From Plasmodium coatneyi (Eukaryota > Apicomplexa > Aconoidasida > Haemosporida > Plasmodiidae), in NCBI RefSeq assembly GCF_001680005.1, contig NC_033564.1, forward strand, positions 620,001 through 684,000: DNA of 64,000 nucleotides, given 5' to 3'. Every line of letters begins with the position of its first letter. The first letter of the stretch is position 1. Position numbers and translations under genes: made by a program. Shown here one piece after another: positions 1-11,523 of the stretch. The notes below the pieces were generated by a model. The model had not been told where the DNA came from, ran no database searches, and saw only the letters and a program-made list of their open reading frames with translations.

Positions 1-3000
1 GTGTGAAGAGGGAAACAATATAGACGATTAAACAGTGGACATTCAAATGAGAGACGTTTCTTAAAATGATGCGCAGCTTCCATATGGCGGACAAACATGA
101 AATGCGTTGTTGTTCCTTTTGCTGCTTGCCGCATACACAGGGGCGTGTGTACATATGGCCAATCTTAATTTACCCCTTTTAATTTTTTTTTTTTTTTTTT
201 TTCGGACAAATAAATAGTGTGTACGTACCAGACGAGTGCGACAGCGGATTGGAAGTTTGCTCATTATGCGGATAGGCATGCCTTTTAAAAGTGTAACCAT
301 TTTGCCTTTTCCCCCTCGGTGTGTATGCTTCACGCAGAGGAGAAGATTGAATTAAAAATGGGAGGGGGAAAAAAAAGCACTTTTATGAACGCTCAATGTG
401 AGAAACATTACCCCTTTGTGACACTGGCAAGGGATGATCTACCTTCCAGTAGTTCACTTTTGTCAAAAGGAAGAGACCATTTTCAATCACTTTTGGGTGT
501 CTCTTCCGTTGAGTAACATTTTTTAAAAAAGGAGGGTAAAACAAAATGGTGTTCCTTTCTCTGTTCTGTTTTCCCACCACACTGTGTACCTTTATGCCCC
601 CGTTTTTGCTCCTCCGCAAAGAAATCATTGCTTTCCCCCTTTTTGGTGAAGAGACCATTTTGATAGCGACGTAATACAGGGGATGCAAGGCACACCAAAT
701 GCGAACATTCCCATGTGCACCTAAAAGGCTGCAACGCTACGCTAGGTATGTAAGTTATACACTACTGGGGGTCGAAGTAAAATTCCCTGGAGAAGCTTAA
801 CAAGTTGGGAAATACCCTCTGAGGGATGTCATCAATTGGACCCTTTACCAGGGCAGCCTTCTTCCTCTTTCGCATGTTCCCTTTTTTTTAATTCAATGAT
901 GTGGTTTTAAGAGTGACCTCCTTTTTGGCGGAAGCGATCGAGTGGCGCAAGTGCAGTCAATGGACAGGTGGGTGGACCACACAAAAGGTGTTTGCATTTG
1001 TAACGCCTCCTCTGCGTGATTATCTTCCCCTTCCACCGTCTTACCCCACAAATTAGACGTGAAACAACACACGTTTTATATTTTCCGCGCAAGGAGTCAC
1101 CTCCGCTGTCTAGCCATTAGCCCACTTGCATGCTGCACTTCCCGACAGGAATTTTACATGTATTAATTTTTGCATGCGACCTTTTTTTGCGTTCACCGAA
1201 TGGGAAAAAAAAAAAAAAAAAAAAAAAACACTTTTGGGGAAATTATTCCCTCCCCCCCATGTGGACATTTAACAAAAGTTACACAAAAAAAAAAAAAAAA
1301 AAAAGAATTGAAACCTTCACAAGTGCGCAAATGATTGGTACACGTCTCTGTCCACCTCAAATACGCACACGTACACACATACGCGCACGCGCGATGGTGA
1401 CACAAGTTGTTTTGTTCATAGGCCCATTTGTCCCCCTCATTAACTACCGCAATTTTCCTTAATTTCCATTTGCCCGTAAAAAAAAAGGGCGCACATAACA
1501 CTTTTTTTTTTTTTTTTTTTTTTTTTTCTTTTGTTTCGCTCCTAACATGTAGCAACTGTTAAGCGGCCAAAGTGCTAAGAGCAGAAGAATACGAGTCAAC
1601 TGTAGAAATGCGAAGTTGCGTTCGTATGTTAACGTCCACTTGGCTGTATAAATATATATATATGTTTTTGTTTTTTTTTTCCCGATTTGTGTGGACATTT
1701 GCGTGTTTGTATTTCCGCCTATCCACTATTCATGTTCCTTCGCACGTTTGTATTTATGCGCACGCATTGTTTCCCCCTTGATGAAGCTGCTGTGGACAGC
1801 TAAACGGGTGGAAGACGTTCGGTACACATGGACACATGTGTACATGTATGAATTAAAAAGTTGCGTGAGGAAATCCGTCCTCCTGTTTGTACATTCGCAC
1901 ATTGTAACTCTTATGTGACACTGAATGATATAGACAGGTCGCTGCGGCTGGAAGATTGGCGCGGGCGCATTTTGCTGAACGCCATTCAGCACGAATTGGC
2001 GGGGGGCACCTACGCGCGTCGACTAAGTCCGCGTGTTCATGGACCTAGGTGTACCCTCCCGTTTGTGCAGTTTCCTCTGTTTTTTTTTTTTGTTCTTTTT
2101 TGTGCCTTTTTTTCGTTATCATTTACTTTTTTTTCCGTTTTTTTTTTTTTTTTTGTGCTTTTTTTTGCTCTACATGCACAGGCGTAAACGTGCCTCCATG
2201 CCACCCGCACCGTTGATTCAAACTGTTTTAAGAGGTGCTGCGTTTGCTTCTTTGATGGCTTGTTGTTTCGCGTTTATTTGAAACAATCCATTCTGTTTCT
2301 CCCCCCCCCGTCTGTCGCTTCCCCTGGGTGAAAACTGGGCATTTGTTCATCCCCCAATGCGCAGACGACAATGCATACAATCTACATCCCGCCCACCAGT
2401 GTTGTTGTCATTTACTCACCGGAGGAGTACCACTGAGGCAACCTTCCCCATCTCATTTGTGTAGTTACAAAATAAAAAAACTGTTCATACGTTGCGCATA
2501 CCTATCTTCCCCTACGAATGTATGCAAACAGAAGTTGCTAAGTGTGATGTAGGCTTTTGCACCTTGTCGAACTACCACCAAGTTGTTACCTCATAAATGC
2601 AAAAAAAAAAAAATAATAATAAAATAAAAAAAATAATTGTTCTCTACTCATCTCAGCATTTTAGATTCTGATAAAATTGGGGAACATTTCACTGCACCTG
2701 ATTTCACTTCATTCTATTTATTTATTTATTTATTTATTTATTATTTATTATTTTTTTTTTTTGACTAGCTTGGCAAACCCCTGCTACAATTCATGTGATA
2801 GTGTTGTGGCGAGCTGATGACTCTTGCAGGGACTACTTCATTTCTCCATCTAAACATTTGCATCTACTCGGGCGAAGTGATGGTCCTGTGAATTCCCCTC
2901 CTACCGCGTCGTAATAAAGTGTGTTCTGTCGCGGGGAGGGGGAAAAAAAAAAATCGCAAAGTTTGAGAGGAGAACGCACATATAAAAAAAAAAAAAAAAA

Positions 3001-3027
3001 AAAGGAAGACGAAGAGGAAGATACAAT
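1..3027. other. Intergenic region upstream of the SET gene
   Basis: No coding region is recognisable on either strand. The stretch is dominated by poly(A) and poly(T) runs (for example near 1205, 1290, 1500, 2085-2160 and 2985), CA/TG-rich segments and an (ATTT)n run near 2716-2745. Short open frames here are low-complexity and show no domain or splice pattern. It probably carries the promoter and 5' untranslated region of the SET gene, and perhaps the far end of an upstream gene outside the window. Confidence 0.7.
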
Positions 3028-6000
3028 ATGGAGACAATTCTTAGAAGACTCAGAAGATCCAGTCGGAAAAAAAAAAAAATGGTAGAAGTTGACACAGTTG
3101 ACGAGAGAGATTGGGCCCATGCGGAGACGCTCGACTTGGAAGGTACTCTCCCGCTGCACCTCTGTCGTACTGCATGTATATTTGTCTGAATTTCGGGACA
3201 ATATACACCCGCCTCCTCCTGCTCACCGTGCGTTATAGCCATGGTGTGTGTTTTTGTGCGGTACCCTTTTGCCACACACAAAGGGGAGAGTTCTACTCTA
3301 AGTGAAGGCAACGCAGTGCCACCAGGAAGGTGCAAAAAATGAACTTCCCTGTTAGCAGGTGCAGATACAATTTTAATCCCCGTTTTCTTTTTCCCCCCAT
3401 TTACAGGAGACCCATTTAGCTACCCCGATAAGACGAAAAAAAAAAGTGTTAGGAAGAACGAACAAGAAAATGAAAAGCGAGAAATCAGCTCGGACGACGC
3501 TTATACATACCATGATGACTTGGGGGATGGCAACAGTCAGGCGATGGGAAAATATCTCACCAGGTCCTTTTCACGAGCAAACGGAGACGTAACGAATGGG
3601 AGCACCGACTTTGCGAACGAGTATTACATAAAGAAGAAGAGAAGCGAAAGACGTGGACACGCCGACGGGGGCGAGTATGAACGTGATGAAACACTCGAAT
3701 ATGAAATCGGCCAAAAGAAGGGTGCCACTGGGCACGCGCACCTACAGTTTGAAAAATATGCGGGCGAAACGAAGGAGTTTTCAGAAGTCGATGAGGAGGT
3801 GGATTCCTATCCTGAGGTGGACATGGACGTCATGCATGAGGAGTTATCCCAGGGGGACGTGCACGACGAGGAGGAGCAACAGGATGATGATGAGTATGTA
3901 GGGGAGGAGGAGGAAGAGTACGCTTATGTTGAGGCGGATATGAAAGAGGAATATGCTGAAGAGGGGGTTGACGAATATGCAGAGGAATATGTAGACGAAG
4001 AAGCTTACGAGGAATTCCCTGACGAAGTAGTCGATGAAGTGGCTGACGAAGCGGTGGACGATGTGGCTGACGATGCAGCGGACGACGTGGATGATGAAGC
4101 GCCCGACGAAACGGATGACGGGGAACTGCCTGACGTGGACGGAGGGACGAACTCCATGCACCACCGCGAGAGGCGCAAGGGCTGCATGAACCAAGTACAA
4201 GTCCGAGAGCAGAAAAAAAACATGCCGGACGAACACGAAGGAACAAGCGTCGGAGACAGAAAAACAACAGACACCCTGGAAGAGTTAGAAGGGGACGAAG
4301 AATACGTAGAGGAAAATCTAGAAGTGTATAACAATAAGCAGATAGATGAACAGGTAGAAATTGCACACGTCAAAGGAAAAGGCAGATGTATGTTTACAAG
4401 AAAAGACTTAGAAGCAGGGAGCATTATATTTGTAGAGAAACCGTTGATAATTATTACCCCCGATTTGAATGAAGAGTTATGGACCTATTTAAATAAATTA
4501 AACAATGAGGAAAATTTCGAGCTACCTCTAAAATGGCATTACGCTGCATTATGCACCATTACGACACTTAACGATAGTGACTTGAAGGCTTGTATCGACA
4601 AATGGATTCCTGAACCGGACAGGGATGCAGATGCAGATGTATTCAACGTGCTAAATAAGGTGTGCGATAAAAAGGTCGCAAAAAATGGAAAGGTGCAATA
4701 TTTTTTTATGAAGAAAATGATAGACCCAAAAATATACGACAGAATCATACAGGTGTGGCACTACAATGCCTTTGGCCATCACACGGACAACGAGGGACTG
4801 GTCCTGTACAACCGTAAGGGGATGCTCCGTCATTGATATGATCATTGCGATGGTCACCGCTACTGCACGTTTGCGCACCAGAGGGGGTCCCATTTGGGCT
4901 CCTTTTTATGAAATATGCCCCTTTTCACATTCCCCCTTTTGCTGCCCACCTCCCTGATAGGCATTTCCATGCTTGCCCACAGCTGCAACTCGACTGCCTG
5001 CTGGCACTACGGAAGCAATGACAGTTTTGTCTTGCGCGCCAGAGTGAAGCTGGCGGTGGGCGATGAGCTGACCATATCATACCTCGGGGACGACGACTTG
5101 TACAAGTCTTCCAACAGTAAGGGGACCATCGATAGAATAGTCTTCACACGTGTGATCCTTTTACACGTTCATCGGGGGAAGAGTATACTCCAACTGATGT
5201 GTCTTCCCTATCTGCTCATCCTCGCATGACCCTCCCCCCCCTTTCATAGTAAGAAGAGAAAAGCTTACCAACTGGTTATTCGTCTGCATGTGCAGCAGAT
5301 GTACAAACCCGATTGATAAATCAAGGGGGTTCAAATGTTCCATGTGCGGCGTAGGTAGGGGAAAACACACTGCTTCTGTTTGCATGTAGTGCGTCAATCG
5401 TGAATGAAAGCAGGGCTAACGGCTGCCCACTAATTATCGAATGGCCGCTCCACACACCAAAACCAACATACCCCCCCACACAGGGACCTTCTTCATCAAG
5501 AGCGAGTACGACGATGAAATTCCCATCGTGACTAAGTGCAATATCTGCGAATCGGAAGTATCAGAATCCATGGCATATGAGTACATCGAATACGAGAAAA
5601 GTTACATAGAGAGGTTACAAGACACAGACAAAACAGACCTTCCAGATGCACTAGCAGTATATGTACAGGCAGAAAAAATATTTACACAACACTGGATTAT
5701 GTACCAGTTATACACAATTCTGTTTGAGGGGTATAGGGATACATGCAAATGGGAGAAGGCTATATATTATCAGACGCAGAGAATTAAATATGCCGTGGAC
5801 GTCATCCCAAGGGCAAATTATGTGCTGGCTTGGTTGTACGAAGAACTGGGGGAGGTTCAAGCGAACTCCATAAGCACTGACATTTTGCAGTCGGAAAGGG
5901 ACTTCACCATCTCGTATGAGGAGAAGTAAGCCATGGGGGGAGAAAAAACGGCCATTGATTGGCTGCACTGTTTTGCTGAACTGTTTGGCTTCCTCATTTT

Positions 6001-6334
6001 ACGCCCACCCCAACCCCTTTTTTTTCTGCAGGAAGCGAATCTGCTCGCACTTCCTCAAGTCCATCCACCTGCTGGAAATCCTCTGCGGGTATTCCCACGA
6101 CTACCTGAAGGATTCATTAGTAAGCACGCAGTGGGCACTGTGCACAGTATAGCTTGCGTCCCACGTAGAGGCGACTAGGTGTGTGTACCCCTGAGGGGAT
6201 CTCCCCACCGAGCGTGTCCATCCGTAGCTTCCACTTTTATGTGCACATCTTTATTTTTTTCTCTTTCCCCACAGAACAAATATTATCGCATAGACAGTTT
6301 AACCAGCACGGATGCTCCGCAAATCGAGGAGTAG
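3028..6334 (+). CDS. SET7: SET7-type SET-domain lysine methyltransferase (7 exons)
   Basis: Exons are 3028-3142, 3407-4813, 4961-5116, 5250-5354, 5484-5925, 6032-6119 and 6275-6334; all six junctions are GT/AG and all phases agree, giving about 790 residues. The SET domain is split in two: the N-flanking part starts near residue 340 (VKGKGRCMFTRKDLEAG), and the catalytic half (ISMLAHSCNSTACWHY, then DELTISYLG) lies on exon 3. A Cys-rich post-SET motif (FVCMCSRC) lies on exon 4. This arrangement resembles SMYD-like enzymes, which transfer methyl groups from S-adenosylmethionine to lysine. Residues about 125-240 are an extremely acidic Asp/Glu run. The ATG at 3028 is the only start upstream that splices in phase. 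The length is close to that remembered for P. falciparum SET7, whose neighbour is also a falcipain. The substrate cannot be read from the sequence. The exon structure is well supported; the first exon is the least certain part. Confidence 0.9.
3780..4140 (+). repeat. Acidic coding repeat inside the SET gene
   Basis: Imperfect GAC/GAA/GAG-rich codon repeats encode a long Asp/Glu tract with recurring units such as DEVADEAVDDVADDAADDV. It is in frame within exon 2, upstream of the SET core, and is probably disordered. Tracts like this often vary in length between isolates. Confidence 0.8.
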
Positions 6335-7223
6335 CCACATGGGGGAGCGGCGAGGAGCCCTAACCATGTCTAGCAGTTTCCCCCCACGTGCAAGAATAAT
6401 ACGCATGCGTGTCTGTGTGTGCAGTTTCCCACGAGGGGTGATTCTTAACCCGAGTCATCCACCCGTTCGGAGTGACGCAACAGCATAATAACCCATACGC
6501 ATGAGCATGTTTGCCACATTTGGGGGGACAACGGAAAAGACACCACGCTTTCCCATCAAGGCGACGGTCAAACGGGCTGTAACATGCAAAGCCCCTATTT
6601 GTCAATTTAACACAGCGTCGGCGTCCTTTGTTCGTTTTTTTAATTTTTTTTTAATTGTTTCTCAGATTTGAGGTTGCGCACCGCGTTTTTTTGTCGTTTG
6701 TCATAGGCGGCTTTGTCACCGCAAATTTGCTATTCCCCATTTTGTCCCTGTCAGTTTGATTTTTGTTTGTTTGTTTGTTTATTTGTTTTGTTTGATTTTT
6801 TTTTTTTTTGTTTCACTATTTGTCTATTCCTTTACAACGTTAAAAAAAAAAAACAGAACAAAAAAAAAAACTCGAAAAAAATTATCAATCGCGGAACACT
6901 ACTAAACAGTAGCAGAAAAAAAAAGCGGCAAAAAGTTACATCCAGAACGAAGGCTCTGCGCATGGCGATGCGGCGTAACGGAGAATACGGGTACTATCTT
7001 TTTTTTGTCTTAATACACCATTTGCTGGTGGGAAGAGCAAACTGCTTGGGGTTAACCCTGTGATCACCACATGGGGGGGAATCCCCCATCTATGAGGTGA
7101 TTAAAGCGAATGGCAACTACTTTATGTACCTTCTTCAGTTACACAAATTGAGGAACCATATTTGCTAGCGTAAGTAATGGCAATGGTGCGCATTTAGGGT
7201 TGGCTAGACGCAAGCTTCCCCAC
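6335..7223. other. Intergenic region between the SET gene and the first protease
   Basis: The SET gene (+) and the first protease (-) converge here. Only 3' flanks are expected. The stretch holds T-rich and A-rich runs near 6640-6870 and no supported gene. A short open frame at 6713-7063 is low-complexity. Confidence 0.65.
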
Positions 7224-8669
7224 CTAGTCAAGCAGGGGGACATATGCATCTGTCATGTTGTTGATCTTCTTCAAACCCAACTCGTCCGTCTCAATTCTCA
7301 TGAATCCCTTTTCACCCCATGAGGTACCCCAGGAATTCTTAATAATATAGTAGTAGTGTTTCTCATTAGCATTTATTTCGCTGTTGAAAATTTCCTGCAC
7401 ACCATAGCCAACAATCATAACTTCATGGTTGGGTTCATCTATGCTATCGGAAGTGAAGATTCCCTCCTGGTAATCGTAAAAGTTGTCATCGACAGTCAGT
7501 CCTAAGGTCAGAGGTCCAAGGAACTGGATAGCCTCTTTATATTTGTCCTCGGGAATTTGAACGTAACTTTTGATGGTATATTTTTCTTTGCATTTCTTGA
7601 TTTCACATGTACGTGGTTTGAATCCAACGTAGGGATATTCACTTTCCGAGCATAGGTACCCTAAGTCAATCACGTCGTCATAAGCGGAGGAAGCTAAACC
7701 ACCATAGCAGCCAAAGTTTTTGTCAGAGCAGTCAACCAATTCTTGTTCACTTATCAATATGTGTTGATTTTTTCGGATGGCGTATTGGGATTCCACAGCC
7801 CCTACAGCTCCAAAGGCCCAACACGAACCACATAAGCTCTGATTTTTAATTTTGCTCACTGCGTTGTGTTCTCTCCAGTCATACTTCTCATTGTCCACCA
7901 CGGCATCTGCGGGTTTGTATTTCTTTAATACGTCGTTGTAATTACTCACGTGGGGTGAATTGGCAATTTTCTTAGTCAAGTCAAATCGTAAAGTTAGCAT
8001 GGTCTTTTTGAACTCCTCAAAGGTTATGTCACTGTACTGGTGCGTGCCCTTCTTGTAGAGAACATTTGCCTTACTATTGTGTGCATTTATTTTTGCTAAA
8101 TTTTCTGCAAAGGCTAAATATCTTTGTTGCATTTCCTCTGGTGTGTTGTATTTTTTTCCATGTTCCTTTATAAAAAGATAGAAGGCGTTTACATTTTCCA
8201 AATTGGTCATCAAAAATTTTGTGTCGGCAAAATTTATGTTAATTTTTCTGGGCATCTTTAAGTTTCCCTGCTTTGGTGTGCTGACCGTAGCAACGGATGT
8301 GCTATGCGCTCCAGTTGGTTCCTCCTTCGCTCTACCCGAGTTGATGCCCTCATCGTATGAAGCTATCAATTCTTGCAACTTGGACACAATGAACTTTTTC
8401 CCACTGGGGCTTCTCAACAAAGTGGAAATAATGAAATCATCGCTGCTGGTCTCGTCATGTGTGTTCCCGTACAGGGGGACATCATTCCCCTTCCCCATCC
8501 GTGTATAATAAAATACAGAGCCAGCTAGGAGGCATATTACGGACACAGACAAAACTGCTAGGAGGCTCTTCCTCCCCTTGCCATTTCTACCACCAAACGA
8601 TTTCTCCACAAAAAGTTCCTTCTCCGGTTTATGAGAATTATCGTTCGAGTACTCCATGTGATATTCCAT
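7224..8669 (-). CDS. Papain-family cysteine protease, vivapain-4/knowpain-4 type
   Basis: An intron-less, complete 481-residue member of the falcipain-2/3 group, which digests hemoglobin in the food vacuole of blood-stage parasites. The start is placed at the MEYHMEY methionine, which aligns with the other two copies; an upstream in-frame ATG at 8765 lacks that support. A type II membrane anchor spans about residues 35-55. The prodomain carries an ERFNIN-like helix (residues about 158-200). The mature enzyme keeps the papain catalytic set: Gln277, Cys283 (GSCWAF), His415 (NHEV) and Asn445 (NSWG), plus the C-terminal insertion before NSWG that in falcipains binds hemoglobin. Oddities are a changed prodomain motif (THQYSD where its neighbours have MNHFGD) and GLASS where they have GGFIP or GGLIS. 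Being next to the SET gene and the most divergent copy suggests the vivapain-4 orthologue; that assignment is inference. Confidence 0.92.
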   Translation of the reverse strand: MEYHMEYSNDNSHKPEKELFVEKSFGGRNGKGRKSLLAVLSVSVICLLAGSVFYYTRMGKGNDVPLYGNTHDETSSDDFIISTLLRSPSGKKFIVSKLQELIASYDEGINSGRAKEEPTGAHSTSVATVSTPKQGNLKMPRKININFADTKFLMTNLENVNAFYLFIKEHGKKYNTPEEMQQRYLAFAENLAKINAHNSKANVLYKKGTHQYSDITFEEFKKTMLTLRFDLTKKIANSPHVSNYNDVLKKYKPADAVVDNEKYDWREHNAVSKIKNQSLCGSCWAFGAVGAVESQYAIRKNQHILISEQELVDCSDKNFGCYGGLASSAYDDVIDLGYLCSESEYPYVGFKPRTCEIKKCKEKYTIKSYVQIPEDKYKEAIQFLGPLTLGLTVDDNFYDYQEGIFTSDSIDEPNHEVMIVGYGVQEIFNSEINANEKHYYYIIKNSWGTSWGEKGFMRIETDELGLKKINNMTDAYVPLLD

Positions 8670-9061
8670 TTTTTCCTCAGTAAAGGGACAGTTCGGGGCG
8701 TCAATTCGCAAATAAATGAAACTTAAATGAAATGTAAATATATAGTTTTTTATATATGTATTCACGTAAATATATACATTAAAGCGACCCCTGGGGGCTT
8801 CACCCTACACCCGTGTGTGTTTAAAACTGTCCTCTTCTTTTCAGTGTTTAATGCGAATGACGCTTTTTATCCAGCTTTTTTTTTTTTTTTTTTTTTTTTT
8901 TTCCTTTTTGATAAAAAACTGCTGAACAGCTAGCTAACTGGACACGCACAGACACTTAAAAAAAATACAAAAAAAAAAAAAAAAAAAAAAAATGATCTTC
9001 CTCCTCCAGGTTATTTTTAATTCAACCTTAAAAGTGTAACTTGCGCAAGTTTCACGAAAAA

Positions 9062-9095
<34 letters not shown>

Positions 9096-11523
9096 AGCGT
9101 GGTAAAAATTGTACTACTGTTTTAAATGGTAATTTAATTTCTGGCTAACTTTCAGCATATGTTCAGGAAAAAAAAAAGAAGGGGAGCAGGACAGGGGAGG
9201 GATTTGCATGCCACCCGTGGGAGTTGCCAAATGGGTTAAGGAACGATATAAAAAAGGGTGCAGTGTACATTTGTGCTTTCGTGCAATTACGCATTCGTGC
9301 TCTGTATTTTGTTCTTTTGCACGTTTCTGCGTGGTGCCACACGTTGACCCCTCACATGCAGGGCGGGAAAAAAAAAGGAGCCGTGTAGTTTTTTACCAAA
9401 AAAACGCCTACTGGAAAAAAAAAAAAAGTGCATTTTAAAAAAGTTTAAATTTCCAAAGGGGAAAAATTCACTGAGTGTATCCCCAGTGAGTGCTACTTTG
9501 CTTTCCGTTCATAGTGTTCGACCATTCGTATGTTTTTTCATCATTTTATTGTTCACTTGTTCATTCATTTAAGCTTTTATTTACACATTTGTTGACGCAT
9601 TTATTCACGCTTTCTTTTTTTTACTCATTTATCCACCACCCGCTTCCCATTGCAATTTTTTTTTGGAAAAGGCACCCCCATACTGACACACGAGGGAAGC
9701 GAACGAGCTTGCGCCTTTGGGCTGTTTCCCGCGCCCCCCGGGGCGCAATCCCCAGCAAGAGATCAAATGGGGAAATGTACCCAATGGCCCTTCGCGAATT
9801 CCCACCCGAAAGGATATCATTCCGCATGGTCGGCTAAGCTGAGACAAATCGGTCTAGCACTTTCGTCGAATGTAACTAATATGATAAACGCGTACCAGTG
9901 CGTACGCGTCGCCTTCGGAAAATTGTTCACCTCGGCGAAGTACACACCTTCTTGTCCCATAATGCATACAAAACCGCCAAAGTGTCATACTCCACTACAC
10001 GGATTTATTTTTACAAATTCGCAAATCGAGCAGTAGGCAAATTTTTAAAGCTCAACCTAACTTTAATTTTTACATTTTAAGGGGGAAGTAAGCCATATGT
10101 GTGTGTGCGCTTGCTTCCATCCGCTTAGTAAAAAAAAAATGAACGTATTTTTTCTGTGACTATTTCGAGTGTAACCTCGAGGCAGTAAGACAAAGGGGGG
10201 GAGACTGCTCTGTCAGCGGGGGCACAGACGTACGTACGTACGTGCACAAATTTGCTGCACACGAATGGTTAGGCGAACAGACGCGCATACGTGAGAGGGG
10301 AAAAAAGTAACACCCCGGTTAGGCATCAACAGAGTTATTGGTATGGCGCAACTCCGTTTGACAAACACCCGAAGGCAACAGGAAAAATTGGGATACCACC
10401 GCCCCTGAAGGTATTTTCATATCAGTTCGATAGAGTAAAAAGGAGGAAAAAAAAAAAAAAAGCGGCGTGTTAAACATGTGAACATTGAATTATCCCACAG
10501 TGTTTTTTACTTCCGTTCCTTCTTGAGCAATCCGTCAGCCCCCTTTAGGTCAGTTCACTATCAGGCATGTCCTCGTTGGTGCCGCTTCAACAGAACAGTT
10601 TTGTGTGAATGTCTCCCCAACCCATGCGAATGGAGTAAAATGTTTATTTTTTTCATACATAATGTTTGGTCGCATGCCCTCCTGGTCTTGGCGAGGCGCA
10701 AACAGTAGTGGACACACTACCGTTAAAGCGGCTGCCCTCTGTTCTAATTGTGAAAGGACGACTGACTGCGTGCCTTCCGAAGAGTAGCACCCGGGCAAAT
10801 GATCGACCAGGAAAAGGTTTTCTTTTCATTTATTTTGGAAGAAGGTAAAGTGAATGGACCTTTGTTCGGCACCTTATTTCGATGTGCTAAAATGTTATGA
10901 ACAGTTCATAGGTTTTTAATATTTTAAATTTTCAACTCTTTAATTCGTTAATTCGTCCATTTGTCCATTCGTATTCATTTGTTAATTCGTTAATTCTTTA
11001 ATTTTCTAAGTTTTCAATTCTTTTAATTCTTTAATTGTTTGATTTTTTTTCATGATACATTCTCTCCCCTTAGCAGCCAAAATGGGGCGAAAAAAATCTA
11101 GCCAATTTGCTCCACTAAGGGAGAACTCTTAATACACGAACGTAAACACATGTGCTTCTTTTTTCTTTGCACAGCCCTCTGCGCTGCATCATAATTATTC
11201 AGAGGGAAACGGATTAGTCATCAAAAAAAGGGTGTGCAGGTGAGCAAAAGTACGGAAGGGGCGTAAAAAGGGACGATTAATATTTTCACAATAGGTGCGC
11301 CTTAAAATGTCAAAGACGGGTACACCTTAAAAATGATCACGGAGGGTGAATGTCAAGTGTTCCACCAAAATGCGCGGACTGCGTGTATCAGCTTTCTCCC
11401 TTAGGGGGGGGAGTGTAAAACCTATCCTATTTATGGCCACAAAAGTTCGAACTATGCAGGCGTGTGTGGATGCGGTGGACAGGTGACCCATCCTCCCTAC
11501 CTTCTGTCCTCTAAACCTGAGCG
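8670..11523. other. Intergenic region between proteases 1 and 2
   Basis: This is the promoter side of protease 1 and the 3' side of protease 2. It contains four long homopolymer runs (8878-8902, 8967-8991, 9058-9084, 10447-10461), an ACGT tetranucleotide run near 10228-10243, and a TTAATTCG/CATTCGT-rich repetitive stretch at about 10925-11045. A more GC-rich island lies at 9690-9960. An open frame there (9650-10036) matches nothing I recognise and is not called as a gene. Confidence 0.6.

Noticed and set aside
1193..1555. Open frames through poly(A)/poly(T) runs, for example 1130-1462 and 1193-1555
   Set aside because: They encode Lys or Phe runs only and appear on both strands at once.
9650..10036. 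Open frame of 128 codons in a GC-rich island between proteases 1 and 2
   Set aside because: No domain, no splice logic, no orthologue expected at this place, and open frames of equal size exist on the other strand; kept as intergenic.
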